This document shows positions 53,215-61,542 of a stretch of DNA of 64,000 nt, piece by piece; position 1 is the first letter of the stretch, and each line of letters opens with the position of its first letter. The DNA comes from Romanomermis culicivorax. Lineage: Eukaryota > Nematoda > Enoplea > Mermithida > Mermithidae. The notes beneath the pieces were generated by a model. It made no database searches and had not been told where the DNA came from. It was given only the letters and a program-made list of their open reading frames with translations. Made by a program: the position numbers and the translations under genes. The stretch covers positions 2,153,139-2,217,138 of the forward strand of contig CAWUHX010000006.1 in assembly GCA_963922205.1 (NCBI GenBank), read 5' to 3'.

Positions 53215-54132
53215 TTATAGGAATAAAGGAGTACGTCGCCGAAAATGTAATTTAACTATAACATTCCCAAACTGAAAGGGTATAAGCTCATTCATACTGT
53301 TTTTTATATTAATCTCGAGTACTGTAATTTCTTTCAATTGAATTGGTATATAGTGAGGTGTTTCATATAAACGACTCACATTATCTTTGTATTTTCCCTG
53401 AACATTTACTATACGTAAAAGCGGCGCTAAAGTATTTCCAACAATCTGATTTTCAATAATATTACAGTAAACATAAAAATTCTGTAAATCATTCAAATTT
53501 GGTGGTTGAATACCTAACATGTATAAATGATTAGTTCCAGGCTCGGCAAGAAAAACAGCTTTGGATGGTGGAATATGTGTGTTAGAATTTTTTGGAGGTT
53601 TCTCTCCAACTGTATATAAGTTAATATTCACAGCTCTATTTAAAAAATCATCAGCAGTTGCATAGGCCTCAGTATTGGTAGCGCCAAATCCGAGAAGCTC
53701 CATTAATCGTTTGCTTATTTCGATTTTACGTAAGATTGTACCACTTTTTATTTTCAAATTAACTAATCCTCTACTATGTTCATCGTATGAAAACATGATT
53801 TCCATGTTAGTTCCGGCAATAGCTGCTCCAACTTTTGCATTCAACTCTTCAATTAATTCAGATATGGTAAAGTAATGTTTTTCAAAAACAATTACTTTAA
53901 TTTTTTTGACCTTATTTCCAACACCATCCGTAGTTAGCGTTATTACATTATCTCCACCATGATTGGTAAATGTAGCCCAACTATAGGGGTATATTATTTC
54001 ACTTAGTCCTACCTCCCAGTTGCCATCTAGTTTTAAACGGTAAGGTAGATGGGCTGAAAAATCAGAGGGTTTGTTTCCATTTTTGCTATTACTAGGTAAT
54101 GTGATATAAAATTGATCTTCAAAGGTTGTCAT
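53215..54132 (-). CDS. Polinton minor capsid (penton) protein, single jelly roll
   Basis: 305 aa from ATG at 54132. The N-terminus FEDQFYITLPSNSK leads into FSAHLPYRLKLDGNWEVGL.EI.YP, and the C-terminus LKEITVLEINIKNSMNELIP then FQFGNVIVKLHFRRR is the highly conserved end of Polinton penton-base-like proteins. It should occupy the fivefold vertices. Its start overlaps the end of the membrane-protein gene upstream by 14 nt, in another frame. Confidence 0.92.
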   Translation of the reverse strand: MTTFEDQFYITLPSNSKNGNKPSDFSAHLPYRLKLDGNWEVGLSEIIYPYSWATFTNHGGDNVITLTTDGVGNKVKKIKVIVFEKHYFTISELIEELNAKVGAAIAGTNMEIMFSYDEHSRGLVNLKIKSGTILRKIEISKRLMELLGFGATNTEAYATADDFLNRAVNINLYTVGEKPPKNSNTHIPPSKAVFLAEPGTNHLYMLGIQPPNLNDLQNFYVYCNIIENQIVGNTLAPLLRIVNVQGKYKDNVSRLYETPHYIPIQLKEITVLEINIKNSMNELIPFQFGNVIVKLHFRRRTPLFL

Positions 54133-54430
54133 TATTTATAATGTTGTTGTTTGCTGTTGCTATAGGTACAGTCTTCAATGAATTAGATGACTGTAATACG
54201 GTCGGTACGGGGCTAGGTAATAAATATCCTATACAAGCGCACAAAAGACCAACCCACAATTGTGTATTATTATTGTAGAGAGATAAATTTATTATAGCTG
54301 TAATGACTACAATGTATATTAGTATGACCTGACTGAAGAAAACCACTTCGTTTCGAGGTAGACGTTTTCCAAAAAACTCCCAAACGCTAATGCGAGACGT
54401 TTCTGAATGCGTACTATTACTACTATCCAT
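54119..54430 (-). CDS. Conserved small Polinton membrane protein
   Basis: 103 aa from ATG at 54430. A Ser-rich N-terminus is followed by FGKRLPRNEVVFFSQVILIY, a first membrane span (VILIYIVVITAIINLSL) and a second (LWVGLLCACIGYLLPSP). The combination KR-x-P-x-N-E-x-V-F-F and GYLLP recurs, to my knowledge, in many animal Polintons, usually next to the minor capsid gene. Its function is unknown; a virion membrane or egress role is a guess. It is the first gene of a tight leftward block with the capsid genes. Confidence 0.75.
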   Translation of the reverse strand: MDSSNSTHSETSRISVWEFFGKRLPRNEVVFFSQVILIYIVVITAIINLSLYNNNTQLWVGLLCACIGYLLPSPVPTVLQSSNSLKTVPIATANNNIINNDNL

Positions 54431-54600
54431 TTCAAAATAAAAAATTTTTATTTAACAACTAAACACTCAGTTATAAATTTATAAAAAGGCGGAGCTACTA
54501 AAATAACCAATAAAATTATACAAAAATATAAAGGAGGCGGAGCTATCAAAGTGAAGTAAAATTTATATATATATAAATACATATAGAAGGAGTTAACTTT
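54431..54600 (-). promoter_or_regulatory. Promoter region of the leftward capsid block
   Basis: Contains two copies of GGCGGAGCTA (54488-54497 and 54536-54545) and TATA-rich sequence at about 54561-54580. Variants of the element recur in the divergent promoter at 60733-61542. No gap of this size exists between the other leftward genes nearby, so this is the likely start of the capsid transcript. Confidence 0.5.
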
Positions 54601-55092
54601 TTACAAACGTGTACATAATTTATTTCGCAAGTGACCTTTTACAGAAAATTTACAATGAAAAAACTTACAAATCAATCTATCATTATAAACAAAATTTGTG
54701 TTACTGAAACTTTTAAACATTTTATACATAGGAACATGTCGCACTTTATAATACAAAAAATATAAAGTATATATACCACAAACCCTACTATTAAAATTTT
54801 GTAAATGTTTCTTATTTGTATATATTATTAAAGCATTTTTGTTAATATAATTTATAAAAGCAGGAATAACTGGTGGTAAGCCATAAGAATCAAAATAATA
54901 TACAGAGTTAGCATTATCAAAATACATAGCTATCCAATGACTTCCTTTTTGAAAAGATGTATCGGTGTTTGCAATTAAAGCCGCGGGTCTTTTAACTATC
55001 TTCGGTAGAGTATCGCAAGCAAAAACTCCTAAAAAATTTTGTGATAATAGCTCATCTTGTTGAGCATAATATGTCAATTCAAAGTTGTTCAT
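54601..55092 (-). CDS. Adenain-like cysteine protease
   Basis: 163 aa from ATG at 55092. Order and spacing of the adenovirus protease (Ulp1-like) triad are visible: GSHWIAMYF (His52), [10 protein letters not shown] (Asp68 in the Glu/Asp position), the oxyanion Gln98 in LQNF, and VCGIYTLYF (Cys105). It would cleave capsid precursors during maturation. Length is a little under that of adenovirus protease (about 204 aa). The gene overlaps the end of the integrase by 14 nt in another frame. Confidence 0.92.
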   Translation of the reverse strand: MNNFELTYYAQQDELLSQNFLGVFACDTLPKIVKRPAALIANTDTSFQKGSHWIAMYFDNANSVYYFDSYGLPPVIPAFINYINKNALIIYTNKKHLQNFNSRVCGIYTLYFLYYKVRHVPMYKMFKSFSNTNFVYNDRLICKFFHCKFSVKGHLRNKLCTRL

Positions 55093-56188
55093 CGTAATCG
55101 TCGTCGTCGTCGTTTTGTATATCCTTTTCTAAAATCCAACTGTTGAATTTTTCAGGATAACCCCACCACTTCACAAGTACTCTATTCTGACCATCTGGTA
55201 ATTGTTTAGTCTTCAAAACCTTTTCAATTTTGTATTCTTTGATATTAGGATTAAAATCGATTTTCTGTAGTTCTTTTTCATAAAAACGTCCTTCTATATC
55301 TTCGCCTTCCAGATCTTGAATTGTATAAAGTATATGATTTCGGGTCTTCACAACATGTTTTACTTTGAAAACTTCTTCACTCCATTGAGGTAAATAACCT
55401 TTGTCAAATACACCTCTATGTTTACTAATTCGCACGTAATCTCCTATATCAATCTTAGGCTTTCTAGTGTATAATCTTTCAGGGTAGAGTCTTTGCCATA
55501 TAATTTTTTCGTTAGAATAATCTACATTAATAGGTTTTTCCTTAATAGATCTATGAACAGAGTGATTGTAGTTGGAAACAACTGCGGGTAAAATATCAAT
55601 CCATTTATAAGTGGTAAACTCTGTAAAATATTTAAATAATTTAGTTTTTAAAGTTCTATTAAACCGTTCCACTATTGAACATTTAATGTCTTCGTTTTGA
55701 GAAGTAAAAAAATGTATATCGTTAGTTTTCAATAATTTTTGGAAATCTTTGTTGACAAATTCTTTTCCTTTATCGCTGCGCACTCTCCAAGGGATTCGAC
55801 CTCTTTTTAAAATATTTTGAAAAGCATCGCAAACATTCTTTGAGTGTTTTGATTTTAAGGGTTCAACCCATGCGTATTTACTTAATACATCTATACATGT
55901 AAGCATAAATTTGTACCCATCGTTAAAATCTGCTAAAGAAGACATATCTGCCAAATCAATTTCCCATTGTTGATCCATAGCTGTAACATAAATACGATTA
56001 CGTGAAAATTTTTTGTTGACTTGTTTATGTAGAGTATAACTATCTTGTTTTGAAAGCCAATCTTTAACATTTTTACGTGTAATTGTTTTACGGTGCTTTC
56101 TAGCTTCAGCATATAATTTTTCAATACTAGAAAAAGCTGAGGGATTTCCGTGTAAATTTTTGTATAATTTCGAAAGTAAGGTGTTCAT
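55079..56188 (-). CDS. Retrovirus-like integrase with C-terminal chromodomain
   Basis: 369 aa from ATG at 56188. The DDE core is complete: Asp78 (WEIDLADM), Asp139 (SDKGKEF) and Glu174 (VERFNRTLK), with the DD35E spacing of 34 residues between. A typical SH3-like stretch follows ([26 protein letters not shown]), then a chromodomain at about 319-357 ([21 protein letters not shown]) and an Asp-rich tail. No HHCC zinc domain is visible. It inserts the element, and the chromodomain may guide it to marked chromatin. It starts 4 nt after the stop of the preceding gene. Confidence 0.95.
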   Translation of the reverse strand: MNTLLSKLYKNLHGNPSAFSSIEKLYAEARKHRKTITRKNVKDWLSKQDSYTLHKQVNKKFSRNRIYVTAMDQQWEIDLADMSSLADFNDGYKFMLTCIDVLSKYAWVEPLKSKHSKNVCDAFQNILKRGRIPWRVRSDKGKEFVNKDFQKLLKTNDIHFFTSQNEDIKCSIVERFNRTLKTKLFKYFTEFTTYKWIDILPAVVSNYNHSVHRSIKEKPINVDYSNEKIIWQRLYPERLYTRKPKIDIGDYVRISKHRGVFDKGYLPQWSEEVFKVKHVVKTRNHILYTIQDLEGEDIEGRFYEKELQKIDFNPNIKEYKIEKVLKTKQLPDGQNRVLVKWWGYPEKFNSWILEKDIQNDDDDDYDEQL

Positions 56189-56192
56189 CGCT

Positions 56193-57050
56193 CTAGTACA
56201 AAGGAGTATACCGTCTCAGTGCTCTAGCTTTGCGCCGTATCTTCTTTTCTGTCGAGTTTCCTTTATTAAAGAATGAATCGTCTTTGATATCTTCCTCGGC
56301 ACCACTTGAAAATAAATCAACACCTTTCACAAGTGGTTTATTCAACCGCTTGACACTACTAACTGCATGATCATCTGATTCTTCCGGAGGTGTATGGTAG
56401 GAGAGTTTCCGAGGTAAAGTGAATAACATTTTACGTAATGGGTTTCCTATAGCCTCTAATGGTACATTATATTTTTTCAAAGCATTAACAAACTCATCTA
56501 CTCCAAGCGTTTGCGTAATTTTTGAACGTTTACGAGACAAATCATGTAATAAATCAATAATATGTGACCCTTCAATTAATTTTCCATCAATTAATACTTC
56601 ACCTTGCTTATTAACATTTATACTAGGGTTACGTCGCACATGCTCCAATAATAAGGATGCCGAGCGTTTAAACTGTTTAGGAATACCGCTAAGTAACTTT
56701 TCGTCGTTCAACCAATTTTTTTCTTTTTGTTTCAAATCGTCACTATCCTTCTCATCTTCTTCGTTATCAATAACTTTTTGTTTTAAAATCACTGTAGTAG
56801 GTTGAGCCTTTTCATGTTCAAAAGTTAAATATTGTGAAAATAGTTGCGAGTACATTTTGTATTGTTCTTCAGGTGTTAACGTATTATCTTTCAAAATGCG
56901 CTCTAGCTCGTTACGATACATGTCAACTTGCTTAGCTATACCTGTCTTTTCATTTGAACTCGTCGTCGTCGAAGAAGAAGAAACCTGAGAGTTATTCAGT
57001 TTATTCAGAACCTCCTGAGGTATAAGAGCAAATTTATTAGCAAATTTCAT
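56193..57050 (-). CDS. Conserved Polinton protein of unknown function
   Basis: 285 aa when started at the ATG at 57050 (MKFANKFALIPQEVLNKL); the upstream extension begins only with TTG. The N-terminal ALIP-x-E motif, the central acidic Gln/Lys helix region, and the block LLDEHVRRNP-like LLLEHVRRNP, GEVLIDGKLIEGSHIIDLL and NVPLEAIGNPLRK match, as I recall it, an uncharacterised protein found beside the integrase in many animal Polintons. The C-terminus is basic. It starts one base after the stop of the 117-aa gene. Role unknown; DNA binding or terminal protein functions have no direct support. Confidence 0.7.
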   Translation of the reverse strand: MKFANKFALIPQEVLNKLNNSQVSSSSTTTSSNEKTGIAKQVDMYRNELERILKDNTLTPEEQYKMYSQLFSQYLTFEHEKAQPTTVILKQKVIDNEEDEKDSDDLKQKEKNWLNDEKLLSGIPKQFKRSASLLLEHVRRNPSINVNKQGEVLIDGKLIEGSHIIDLLHDLSRKRSKITQTLGVDEFVNALKKYNVPLEAIGNPLRKMLFTLPRKLSYHTPPEESDDHAVSSVKRLNKPLVKGVDLFSSGAEEDIKDDSFFNKGNSTEKKIRRKARALRRYTPLY

Positions 57051-57051
57051 T

Positions 57052-57405
57052 CTATAATAATTTCTCTGTAACAAAACTTGCTAATGTAGATAATAAAACG
57101 GGTAGTACTAGAGGTAAAAATGCTCCACCACTTTGAACAATTCTTACACGTTTATTATGTAAATCTTTTTTCTTGTTTTTTTCGTGTCTAGTAGCTAAAC
57201 CTCTGAGCAATAATTTATGTTTGGCCAATTTCTTTTTTAAATTTGAATTGATAGGAATATTACCGTTCAAAATGTTCAAACAAATTTCACATATACAACA
57301 GATCAAATCGGGGGAAGAATGTTGAAGAAGAGCACGTCTTTGAACACGATTTGAATTTTTTAACACATTGAGCTCGTGAATATATTTCTTTAATCTAGAA
57401 GCCAT
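57052..57405 (-). CDS. Conserved small Polinton protein with hydrophobic tail
   Basis: 117 aa from ATG at 57405. It has HSSPDLICCICEICLNILNGN, a basic middle (LKKKLAKHKLLLRGLATRHE) and a Gly-rich to hydrophobic C-terminus (GGAFLPLVLPVLLSTLASFV). The pattern of SPDLI..ICE...NIL.GN.P followed by L.KHK..LR.LA and GGFL.-.L.P.L is common to Polintons and adintovirus-like elements. It may be a membrane-active or minor virion protein; function unknown. Confidence 0.7.
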   Translation of the reverse strand: MASRLKKYIHELNVLKNSNRVQRRALLQHSSPDLICCICEICLNILNGNIPINSNLKKKLAKHKLLLRGLATRHEKNKKKDLHNKRVRIVQSGGAFLPLVLPVLLSTLASFVTEKLL

Positions 57406-57487
57406 ACAAAACAGACCGTACAGTACAAAAAAATTTTACAATAATGACCAAATGATGAGTAAACATTGAAATATTTATTGTATTACA

Positions 57488-57950
57488 TTAAGATAGTAAT
57501 GAAGCTTCATTTTGTATGACGATATTCAACTCTTCGCGTCTAGAAAAAGCACACAAGTTATTCATATTCATAAAAAATAGTTTATGAGCTGTATCTAGTT
57601 TTAAAAAAAGATCTTCTACAAAAATAGCGCGAGTTTCGACCATATCCAACTCCGTCAGTAATAGTCTAGCAAAACACCAAAATTGTGTAACTTTTTTACG
57701 CCCCATAGGTAAACCAACTTCACGCCGTAAATGGTTGCACGCCTTAGCTATGTCTTTGTAAAAAATCTTGGCTTCGGGTGAGAAACGAGTCCAAAACAAA
57801 TCAGCTATTTCGCATTTCTGTTTGTTGTTTAGTATTTTACCTTAAATAAAAAATACTATAGTTTAATAAATAGTTAAAGAAGAGATATAAATTTTTACCT
57901 TTTACTTTATTTTGCACCATTCTGACAAAAACTTCAAATGCGGCGGACAT
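57488..57950 (-). CDS. Two-exon HMG-box-like protein
   Basis: CDS = complement(57488..57840, 57899..57950), predicted 134 aa. Exon 1 starts at the ATG at 57950 (MSAAFEVFVRMVQNKV) and ends AAAG/GTAAAA; a 58-nt intron ends TTTAAG. Viewed without splicing, only a TTG start would be available. The N-terminal 65 residues follow the HMG-box plan: A-F-x-x-F-V, then EIADLFWTRFSPEAKIFYKDIA with Trp, Ser-Pro-x-x-K and Tyr. Such boxes bend DNA. I do not recognise the C-terminal half. The proposal rests on pattern only. Confidence 0.55.
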
Positions 57951-58010
57951 TGTAATTGTCACAAAACAAACGAATTATAGAAAAACGACCAACCTCTTCA
58001 AAATTCTCGA

Positions 58011-58484
58011 CTAGACTGATGAAGGGTATAATATTTTTTTCTGATTATGTAATAAAGCTATCGTATCAATATATCGTAATCTACTTCCATTGATGTACAA
58101 GTTTTGAAATTTACTGTTTCGACTACAACAAGAAAATACGACAGGATTGAAAATATATATTTTGAAACACGCTCGTAATTGCATAAATTGTCCGTCATTC
58201 TGAGGACAATGTAAAATTTTTTCTATATAACGTAGTAAGGGTATTATATGTAATTTATAATTTTCCCGTAATAATAATAATAATTTCTGATCTGTAACAT
58301 TTTTTGTGTTTGGTATCGTAAAATCTGTAACATTTTTTGTGTTTGGTATCGTAAAATCTGTAACATTTACAGGTTCTTCTTCATTTTCATAAAATTGAAA
58401 AGGGTATTGTACCCATACAATAAAAACAGCTATGAAAAGGATCACAGCGAGAGTATTTAAAAAAATGTGTTTACTGTATATCAT
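58011..58484 (-). CDS. Unknown single-span membrane protein with duplicated segment
   Basis: 157 aa from ATG at 58484. One N-terminal membrane span (IFLNTLAVILFIAVFIVWVQ) would put the rest outside or in a lumen. The segment NVTDFTIPNTK occurs twice in tandem (a perfect 33-bp DNA duplication, 58291-58356) and begins a third time as NVTD, adding N-glycosylation sequons. The C-terminal domain has a Cys cluster (HCPQN, RACF, SCCSR). I do not recognise it. A surface or membrane role for the virus-like particle is possible but unsupported. Confidence 0.65.
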   Translation of the reverse strand: MIYSKHIFLNTLAVILFIAVFIVWVQYPFQFYENEEEPVNVTDFTIPNTKNVTDFTIPNTKNVTDQKLLLLLRENYKLHIIPLLRYIEKILHCPQNDGQFMQLRACFKIYIFNPVVFSCCSRNSKFQNLYINGSRLRYIDTIALLHNQKKILYPSSV

Positions 58485-58542
58485 ATCGCTAAAATAATAG
58501 AATCCGACTAACCTGTATAAAGTTTTTTGTAAAAATGATGAA

Positions 58543-59199
58543 TCATTTAGGTGTATACAAAATCATATGATCATTGTCGGGGAATATATTAGATCTAAGT
58601 CGATATTTTTCAGGACATGTCTGTGTAAGATCTATTAATAAATAACCGTATGGTTTACTAGTAGCATCCTCATACGATTCTATGAAATAATTTGAGGTAG
58701 TTGGAAAAATCTGTCGAGCCAGTGTGCGGACTTGTAATCTATCGCTTGGATTTTTTAAAAGAATTAAATATTGAGCGTTTATCCTACTCGTACGCATTCC
58801 ATCAAAAAAGGCGTTCTGAACTATATGTATAATTGATATATTCCAATGATGCGATCCTTTAGTAAAAAGTTGAGTTAAACTTTGATCATTCTTCATCTCT
58901 TGCATCATATCATCCATAATTAATAATTTAGGTGTATCTTTACTTTTCTGAAGTTCATTCAAATCAGGCGAACCTTGAATAAATTCTACATAAGAACATT
59001 TCTGAACTAATTCATCGTAAGCTTCTTGCCATTCCGAATAACACCAATAAATTTTCACAGGAGCAGGGTGAAGCATTTCTTTAGCAAAAATTACAAGTTT
59101 TTTAACAAATTGTGTTTTTCCTGATTTTGTTGGAGCAGAAACTATACAGTTAAATGGATGTTTCCATATATAAAACTTTTCATCATCATCATTTGACAT
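58543..59199 (-). CDS. DNA packaging ATPase (FtsK/HerA type)
   Basis: 218 aa from the ATG at 59199 (MSNDDDEKFY); a longer reading begins only with TTG at 59220. Walker A is SAPTKSGKTQF and Walker B is LLIMDDMM. Downstream sit the SHHWNISIIHIVQNAF strand and the sensor-like LILLKNPSDRLQVRTLARQI block typical of the Polinton/adintovirus and poxvirus A32-like family. It pumps element DNA into capsids. A low-complexity region upstream separates it from the next gene. Confidence 0.93.
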   Translation of the reverse strand: MSNDDDEKFYIWKHPFNCIVSAPTKSGKTQFVKKLVIFAKEMLHPAPVKIYWCYSEWQEAYDELVQKCSYVEFIQGSPDLNELQKSKDTPKLLIMDDMMQEMKNDQSLTQLFTKGSHHWNISIIHIVQNAFFDGMRTSRINAQYLILLKNPSDRLQVRTLARQIFPTTSNYFIESYEDATSKPYGYLLIDLTQTCPEKYRLRSNIFPDNDHMILYTPK

Positions 59200-59219
59200 C
59201 TCTTTTTTCGACAACAACA

Positions 59220-59521
59220 AAAACCAACCACCTTTTTACTTGAACAATTTTTAAAATGATTTTTATTATTTAAAACAAAATGTTACATAATTATCAAAAT
59301 TACAATATAAAGCAGTGCACATGTAAAACATAAAGATAGCTGATTATATAAAATAGAATAGCATTACTGTATGCAAAAATATACGCGCAATGTATGTATG
59401 TATGAAATTATATATATATATATAACAAGCAAATACGTAAGCAATTACATAAGCAATCAAAATATAGCTAATTAAAACATACAAGCTGTAATGAATGAAT
59501 GAATGAATGTAAGCAAAACTT
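59220..59521. other. AT-rich spacer with microsatellites
   Basis: Contains TATATATATATATA at about 59411 and GAATGAATGAATGAATG at about 59491. The 85-aa frame on the minus strand here is low-complexity and overlaps a real gene in another frame, so I leave it out. Confidence 0.7.
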
Positions 59522-60732
59522 TTACAATTTACTGTTAATAAAATCGCGTAGTGTTTTGATAACAACATCATCATCAAAATCATAATGATAACCTTCATCA
59601 ATAAAACAAGCTACAGTATCCTTAAGAATTTTACGGCCAGTACTTGTAAGTGGTATACATCTAAATATGTCAATCATCTGTTTAAAAGCGCGAAGACTGT
59701 AATAACCTTGAACCTCGCCTATAACATATTCAAAACAGTCAATGATAAGTCCCATCTTTTCATATAAACGATTAACTGTTGGTGTAATTGCGATATTATA
59801 TATGGAATTACGAGCTGGACACTGATGATCCTCAACAATTCCTACCTCTTTCGCGCAATAACAATCAAAAATACACCCATTAAAGATGTCTTGTATAACT
59901 AACTCAGCACATATAATTATAAATAATTTTTCACCTTTTACTACTTGCTCATCAAAAAACCATGGAATATCTAAACCCGGAACACGTAACTCACAAATAC
60001 GTCTGGTTTCGGCGTCCAACGAATTGGTATCCGACGTTGAATCGTAGTCTGGATCATTGAAACAATTGATGAAGAGATCATTAATAAACGACGTTTGAAC
60101 GCTAGCTTCCTTTTGATCTTCACGAGCATTGCTTTGTTCTCCGGCGAATTTTGTAGCATGAATCCCTTCTTCTTCTTCTTTTATAATTTTCTTATCTGCA
60201 CCGACTTCTTCTTCTTTAACGATTTTCGGGGTAGAACCATTTTTTCCAGCTACGTCGTCGTTTTCGTTTGTTTTGCGTTTTATCGCTAGCTGGAGATTTG
60301 CTGCTAAAGCGTTGTACTCGTTTGAAATAGCTGGAGCTATCTCATGTATCATATTGGTCCAGCGCCAAAATTGCTAAAGAATAAAACATTATATTTTAAA
60401 AGAAAGAAAGAATTCATATATCAACTCACTTCTTTAGATAAGCACCATGTCGTTCCATTAAACAGATTGTTAAATCGTACTGTAACCCCGTCGCTCTCGA
60501 CCAGCATTTTATAACCAAGGTTGATGCCGCATCGACCTCCATGTGAAAATGTCTTTTCAATAATATTGACATTGCGACCTAGTATACCGTATTGTGGTAA
60601 AATGAGCTTGAACCCTCGACCGTACGCCTCTTTTGTTTTAGGGTCGACGTTACGAAAATAGATTGACACGTATCTACCTTCAACCACTACAAATAATGCC
60701 ATGTTTTCGTCTAACATAAACTGGTGTTCCAT
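59522..60732 (-). CDS. Unknown two-exon Polinton protein
   Basis: CDS = complement(59522..60373, 60430..60732), predicted 384 aa. Exon 1 starts at ATG 60732 (MEHQFMLDENMALFVVV) and ends AAAGAA/GTGAGT. Exon 2 follows TTCTTTAG and continues QFWRWTNMIHEI in frame. The first ~125 residues read like a compact beta-rich domain closed by a W-rich helix, with a loose resemblance to PC4-type single-stranded DNA-binding folds; this is a weak guess. A charged acidic linker (NENDD, KEEE) leads to a C-terminal domain with FINCFNDPDYD, GLDIPWFFDEQVV, a Cys group (GCIFDCYCAKE, HQCPA) and a terminal acidic helix. I recognise no family for it. It is divergent to PolB, so it may be an early protein. Confidence 0.75.
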
Positions 60733-61542
60733 TTTTGAAAATTCTTGAAGAAATATTAAAGAGAGAGAGAGAGAGAGAGAAGCGAGTAGTTTTTGTAGCA
60801 ACAAAACAGATAAATGTATAAAGTGTTCAAAATTTTTGAGTAAAGGAGGTTATAGTTATAATAAAATAGCCAAGATATATAGCTTATAGCTGTACGAGGA
60901 GGAGTTATAAGCATAATAAATATTCAAGACATATATCCTACAGTATTCTACTATTCTGAGGAGTATATGAGAGGAGGAGCTATGTTCTACAAAAATAAAA
61001 TAAAATGTGTTTATGTGGTACGGTAACCTTTGAGATCAAAGCTAGAAAAATATATGTGTTTTATGTGTTATAGTAATTATCAAGGTCAAAGCTATAGAAG
61101 CAATATAGCCACGTGCGCATGAGTTATAAGGGTCTTTAAAGCTTTTCCACATAAAAAGAAAAGATGGTGCAACAGGGTTATAAGCAGCTATTACAGTTAT
61201 TTTATAGCTTCAAGAATCAAAACAAAAATACTAGGGTTGTACAGTAAAACAGGTTTTCAACTGGTTTTAACTGGTTATATGCTAATAAAATAAGCTAAAG
61301 AAATGATATGGGCACGTGTTCATGAGTTATAGAGGTCTTTAAAGCTTTCCCATCATAAAAAAGAAAAGTACTACATTAACATCGTAAACAATAATTAAAT
61401 CTCTACCATAAAATTAATAGTTTTTGCTGATTTATAAAAATTTTCTATTATTATTATTACTGTATAAGTTTTTGGTGAATAGGTTGTTTTCTATTTTTCT
61501 AGTTTATAGTTTTTATATTTTCTAGTTTAGATAATTTTTATA
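60733..61542. promoter_or_regulatory. Divergent promoter region with paired repeats
   Basis: This 810-bp region separates the leftward genes from PolB. It has an imperfect ~57-bp direct repeat at 61108-61163 and 61311-61368, sharing CACGTG, CATGAGTTATA, GGTCTTTAAAGCTTT and AAAAAGAAAAG. It also has GGAGGAGCTA at 60973, and relatives GGAGGTTATA (60845) and GGAGGAGTTATA (60899) of the element found at 54488 and 54536. A (CT) microsatellite lies at about 60759-60780. Confidence 0.6.

Noticed and set aside
59344..59601. 85-aa minus-strand hydrophobic frame
   Set aside because: Low-complexity AT-rich translation overlapping the 3' end of a better-supported gene.
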